Made by a program: the position numbers and the translations under genes. A stretch of 7,732 bases of DNA from Candidatus Sulfotelmatobacter sp. (GTDB taxonomy: Bacteria; Acidobacteriota; Terriglobia; Terriglobales; SbA1): assembly GCA_030151135.1 (NCBI GenBank), contig JASLEQ010000279.1, positions 1 through 7,732 on the forward strand, in the 5' to 3' direction. The number at the start of each line of letters is the position of its first letter. Position 1 is the stretch's first letter. This document shows, in pieces, positions 5,149-7,732 of the stretch. Below the pieces are notes generated by a model, which saw only the letters and a program-made list of their open reading frames with translations, searched no databases and had not been told where the DNA came from.

Positions 5149-7203
5149 ATGAGCAGCCCGGTTACAGCACTTCCTGAAAAAAAGAAACACATGCCGTACG
5201 TGCCGGAAACGATGCAGATGAAGGAATTCACTCTGCGCGCACTGCTGATCGGACTGGTGATGACTGCCATTCTGGGGTCGGCGAATGCATATCTGGGATT
5301 GAAGGCGGGCATGACGATTGCGGCGACGTATCCCGCGGCGGTAATCGGGATGGCGCTGCTGCGGCTGATGAAGGGATCGCTGCTGGAAGAGAACATCGCA
5401 CGAACGGTGGGATCGATTGGGGAATCGGTGGCGGCGGGCGCTGTGTTTACGATTCCGGCATTCGTCATGGCCGGACTATGGCCGGGACTGACGCATGACA
5501 AGTACTGGAATTCTGTTGCGCTGATGGTAATTGGCGGGACGCTGGGAATTTTGTTCGTGACGTTGCTGCGCCGGGTAATGGTGGAAGATCCGGAACTGCC
5601 GTATCCGGAATCGGTGGCTGCGTCGGAAATTCATAAAGCGGGGCAACAGGGTTCGAGGGCCGCAAGGATTCTGTTTGCCAACATGGGATTTGGCGGATTC
5701 ATGTACCTGCTGGGCGCGGTAAACGTGTTCAGCGCGAGCAACACGCTGCATGTGAAGATCAGCGAACTGGGGAAGAGGTTGCTGTTGCGGACGGGCACAA
5801 ACCCGCACGTGGCAACGACCGTGACGGGTGGAGCTACGCTATTCAACTTGCCAGATGTCAGTCCCGCGTATCTGGGCGTGGGATACATCATTGGGCCGCG
5901 ACTTGGGGCGCTGAATTTTGCCGGTGGGGTGCTGGCGTGGGGATTACTGGTTCCGCTACTAACATTCACCGTCGGACCATATATCCAGGCGGCTCAGCCG
6001 GCGGGGCAGACGCTCTCGTGGGACCTGCTGGCGGGCGCAATTTATTACTCGATCGTACGGCCGATCGCGGTGGGCGGAATGCTGGTCGGAGCGTCCTACA
6101 CATTGTTCAAGATGCGGAAACAACTTGGATTGGGGTTGAGCCGGGCGATTTCGGATCTAAAGAAATCTGCCGCGGCGCATGAAGCCACGAGCCGCATTGA
6201 CCGAGATCTGCCTGCGAAGGCCGTGTTCGCTGGCGTCGGCCTGGTGTTCATCGCCATGGTCGCACTGTATTACTACTTTATGAGCAACGCGGGGAATTTG
6301 ACGACTTCCAAGATTCTTTCGGGATCGCTGGTGGCGGCGGGCGTGATGGTGGTGGTGGGATTCTTCTTCGCGGCCGTTTCAGGAAATCTGGTGGGACTGA
6401 TTGGATCGTCGAACAATCCGGTGTCGGGACTGACCTTGTGCACGTTGCTGATCGCGGCGCTGCTGATGGTGGCGTTGGGAGTTTCCGGGAGTGGGGGAGT
6501 GGCGGCGGTGCTGGGAGTGGCCGCGGTGGTTTGTGTATCGTCGGCAGTCGCTGGCGAGATGCTGCAGGATTTAAAAGTCGGTCACATTCTCGGCGGAACT
6601 CCTTCGAAGATGCAGATCGGTGATTTGTTCGGGGTCATCGTGGCGTCGCTGGTCTTGTTTGTGCCTCTAGCGGTTTTGGACCGGGCCTATCACTTCGGGA
6701 GCAACGCGCTGCCCGCCCCCCAAGCGGGGTTGATGGCGATGCTCTCCAAAGGGATCGTCGGCGGAGAGATGGCATGGCCGCTTGTGGTGGTGGGGATCCT
6801 GCTCGGAATCGGACTCATCCTGATTGAAGTGAAGAGCGTGATGCTGTTTTCGGTGGGAATGTACCTGCCGTTGGGGACGACGTTTGCGATCTTTCTGGGT
6901 GGGATTATCCGGTGGGTGACGGACAAGCTGCGCGACCGGAGGGGCTTCAATGATGCACAGAAGGCGCGGGTCGACAATGCCGGCGTGCTCACAGCCTCGG
7001 GCCTGATCGCGGGCGAAGCTCTGTGCGGGCTCGTCATTGCCGGACTGGTAGGTTCGGGGAGAGATGTGACGCTGGTGCACTGGAATGCGCCGCTCTGGGC
7101 GGCATTTGGAGCATTAGTGGTGCTTGTGATTGCAATGGTCCGCGTCCCGCTGGCGAATGCAGGACGTCCCGAAGAACCGGCGCCTCCAACGGCGATCATG
7201 TGA
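5149..7203 (+). CDS. OPT family oligopeptide transporter
   Basis: A 684-residue integral inner-membrane protein of the oligopeptide transporter (OPT/YSL) family, which imports small peptides or metal chelates with protons. The length fits a complete bacterial OPT protein. Features in order: cytoplasmic N-terminus with YVPETMQMKEFTLRA (17-31); first membrane helices including ANAYLGLKAGMTIAATYPA (45-63); conserved loop EDPELPYPESVAASEIHKAG (136-155); hydrophilic linker about 321-355; SSNNPVSGLT (410-419), a hallmark of the family; GGTPSKMQIGDLFG (482-495); and MYLPLGTTFAIFLGG (561-575). I count roughly 14-16 hydrophobic segments. AAAGGA ends eight bases before the ATG. The substrate cannot be read from sequence; peptide uptake is the default inference, and metal-chelate uptake is the alternative. 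No peptidase or metal-handling gene is adjacent; the next gene downstream is a yggS homologue after a 138-base gap. Confidence 0.95.
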   Translation: MSSPVTALPEKKKHMPYVPETMQMKEFTLRALLIGLVMTAILGSANAYLGLKAGMTIAATYPAAVIGMALLRLMKGSLLEENIARTVGSIGESVAAGAVFTIPAFVMAGLWPGLTHDKYWNSVALMVIGGTLGILFVTLLRRVMVEDPELPYPESVAASEIHKAGQQGSRAARILFANMGFGGFMYLLGAVNVFSASNTLHVKISELGKRLLLRTGTNPHVATTVTGGATLFNLPDVSPAYLGVGYIIGPRLGALNFAGGVLAWGLLVPLLTFTVGPYIQAAQPAGQTLSWDLLAGAIYYSIVRPIAVGGMLVGASYTLFKMRKQLGLGLSRAISDLKKSAAAHEATSRIDRDLPAKAVFAGVGLVFIAMVALYYYFMSNAGNLTTSKILSGSLVAAGVMVVVGFFFAAVSGNLVGLIGSSNNPVSGLTLCTLLIAALLMVALGVSGSGGVAAVLGVAAVVCVSSAVAGEMLQDLKVGHILGGTPSKMQIGDLFGVIVASLVLFVPLAVLDRAYHFGSNALPAPQAGLMAMLSKGIVGGEMAWPLVVVGILLGIGLILIEVKSVMLFSVGMYLPLGTTFAIFLGGIIRWVTDKLRDRRGFNDAQKARVDNAGVLTASGLIAGEALCGLVIAGLVGSGRDVTLVHWNAPLWAAFGALVVLVIAMVRVPLANAGRPEEPAPPTAIM

Positions 7204-7260
7204 TATTGAAGGGGCGGGCTGAGTTGTGCCCTTCTTGCGGCCCGCGGCGAAATCCCTTTT

Positions 7261-7332
7261 AACCATCAAGGACACGAAGTATCACGAGAGAATCAACATC
7301 CTTCCTGTCCCTTTGTGTCATGGGTGGATTAA
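7261..7332. repeat. Degenerate inverted repeat of the 'AAGGACACGAAG' type
   Basis: The left arm AACCATCAAGGACACGAAG (7261-7279) has an imperfect inverted counterpart at about 7311-7330: GACACGAAG pairs with CTTTGTGTC with one mismatch, and both outer ends carry AAC/AATCCA-like sequence. I associate such sequences with dispersed intergenic repeats in acidobacteria and other bacteria. It fills most of the 138-base gap between the transporter and yggS and ends at the yggS ribosome site. A possible stem GCGGGC (7214-7219)/GCCCGC (7240-7245) upstream has a 20-base loop and no T-run, so no terminator is called. Confidence 0.4.
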
Positions 7333-7341
7333 GGTTGCAAA

Positions 7342-7732
7342 GTGTCCATCTCAGAAAACATCGCGAGAGTGCGGGAGCAGATTGCGCTGGCGGCGCAGCG
7401 GGCAGGGCGGCGGCCGGATGAAATTGCTTTGATGGCGGTGACGAAAACGCATCCGGCAGCGAAGATTCGCGAGGCGTACCAAGGCGGTCTGCAATTGTTT
7501 GGCGAAAACAGAGTGCAGGAGTTTGCGGGCAAAGCGGCAGCGCTGGCCGATTTGGCAGGAGCCGATTGGCACATGATTGGGCATTTGCAGACGAATAAAG
7601 CGAGCAAGACCGTTGAGTTATTCGGCGGCGTCGATTCTGTGGATTCGGTGAAGCTGGCGGAGAAATTGAATGCCGCAGCTCAGGTGATTGGCAGGAAGCT
7701 GCCAGTCTTGATTGAGACCAATATTGGTGGAG
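7342..7732 (+). CDS. yggS: YggS/PLPBP family pyridoxal phosphate homeostasis protein (3' truncated)
   Basis: About 130 N-terminal residues of a protein usually near 230. YggS proteins are cytoplasmic, fold like the barrel domain of alanine racemase, bind pyridoxal 5'-phosphate and help regulate the vitamin B6 pool and amino-acid metabolism without a known catalytic reaction. Seen here are MAVTKTHP (31-38), whose Lys35 is the expected PLP Schiff-base lysine; FGENRVQE (53-60); WHMIGHLQTNK (76-86); VDSVDS (97-102); and the start of the IETNIGG strand at the window edge. The start is the GTG at 7342, the only start after the in-frame TAA at 7330, with AAGG seven bases upstream. In other bacteria this gene often sits by division or envelope genes; here the upstream neighbour is a transporter, and the downstream side is outside the window. 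Confidence 0.93.
   Translation, partial: MSISENIARVREQIALAAQRAGRRPDEIALMAVTKTHPAAKIREAYQGGLQLFGENRVQEFAGKAAALADLAGADWHMIGHLQTNKASKTVELFGGVDSVDSVKLAEKLNAAAQVIGRKLPVLIETNIGG

Noticed and set aside
5031..5501. 156-aa minus-strand open frame opposite the 5' part of the OPT gene
   Set aside because: It lies antisense to a clearly recognisable transporter, has no recognisable motif, and long antisense frames are expected in GC-rich coding DNA.

Overview
The window looks like a chromosomal segment from an Acidobacteriota (Terriglobia-type) bacterium. The basis is recognition, not a database search: moderately GC-rich coding sequence, a secreted LolA-like protein of a type I associate with acidobacteria, a small zinc-ribbon protein next to comF, an ankyrin protein with an N-terminal helical cap, a bacterial OPT-family transporter, and intergenic palindromes headed GTCATCCTGAG. 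No plasmid, phage or defence genes are visible.

Layout, left to right. (1) 1-130: the C-terminal end of an unidentified plus-strand gene. (2) 130-518: a 388-base gene-poor stretch with a long near-perfect palindromic repeat (130-250) and a second pyrimidine/purine hairpin (373-410). (3) 519-1391 (+): a signal-peptide-bearing LolA/outer-membrane-lipoprotein-sorting-like protein. It converges on (4), a minus-strand cluster read from 3371 down to 1443: an 84-aa double-CxxC zinc-ribbon protein, a ComF-type phosphoribosyltransferase, and an HNH endonuclease-like protein. Between the zinc-ribbon gene and comF lies a 136-bp imperfect palindrome flanked by a 7-bp direct repeat, which looks like a small non-autonomous transposable element. 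(5) 3639-4910 (+): an ankyrin-repeat protein with a strong Shine-Dalgarno site and a leader hairpin, divergent from the minus cluster. (6) 5149-7203 (+): a full-length OPT oligopeptide transporter. (7) 7342-7732 (+): the start of a YggS/PLPBP pyridoxal-phosphate homeostasis protein, cut by the window end.

The genes do not form one pathway. The minus-strand cluster is the only convincing multi-gene unit: two zinc-binding proteins and an HNH protein, with a DNA-uptake flavour from ComF. The rest are mostly housekeeping or transport genes separated by 50-390 base spacers, several of which carry palindromic elements. I found no convincing new multi-gene system. The most interesting signal is the transposon-like palindrome at 2971-3106 and its relation to comF, whose conserved N-terminal zinc-ligand region is present in frame but has no ATG, GTG or TTG ahead of it.
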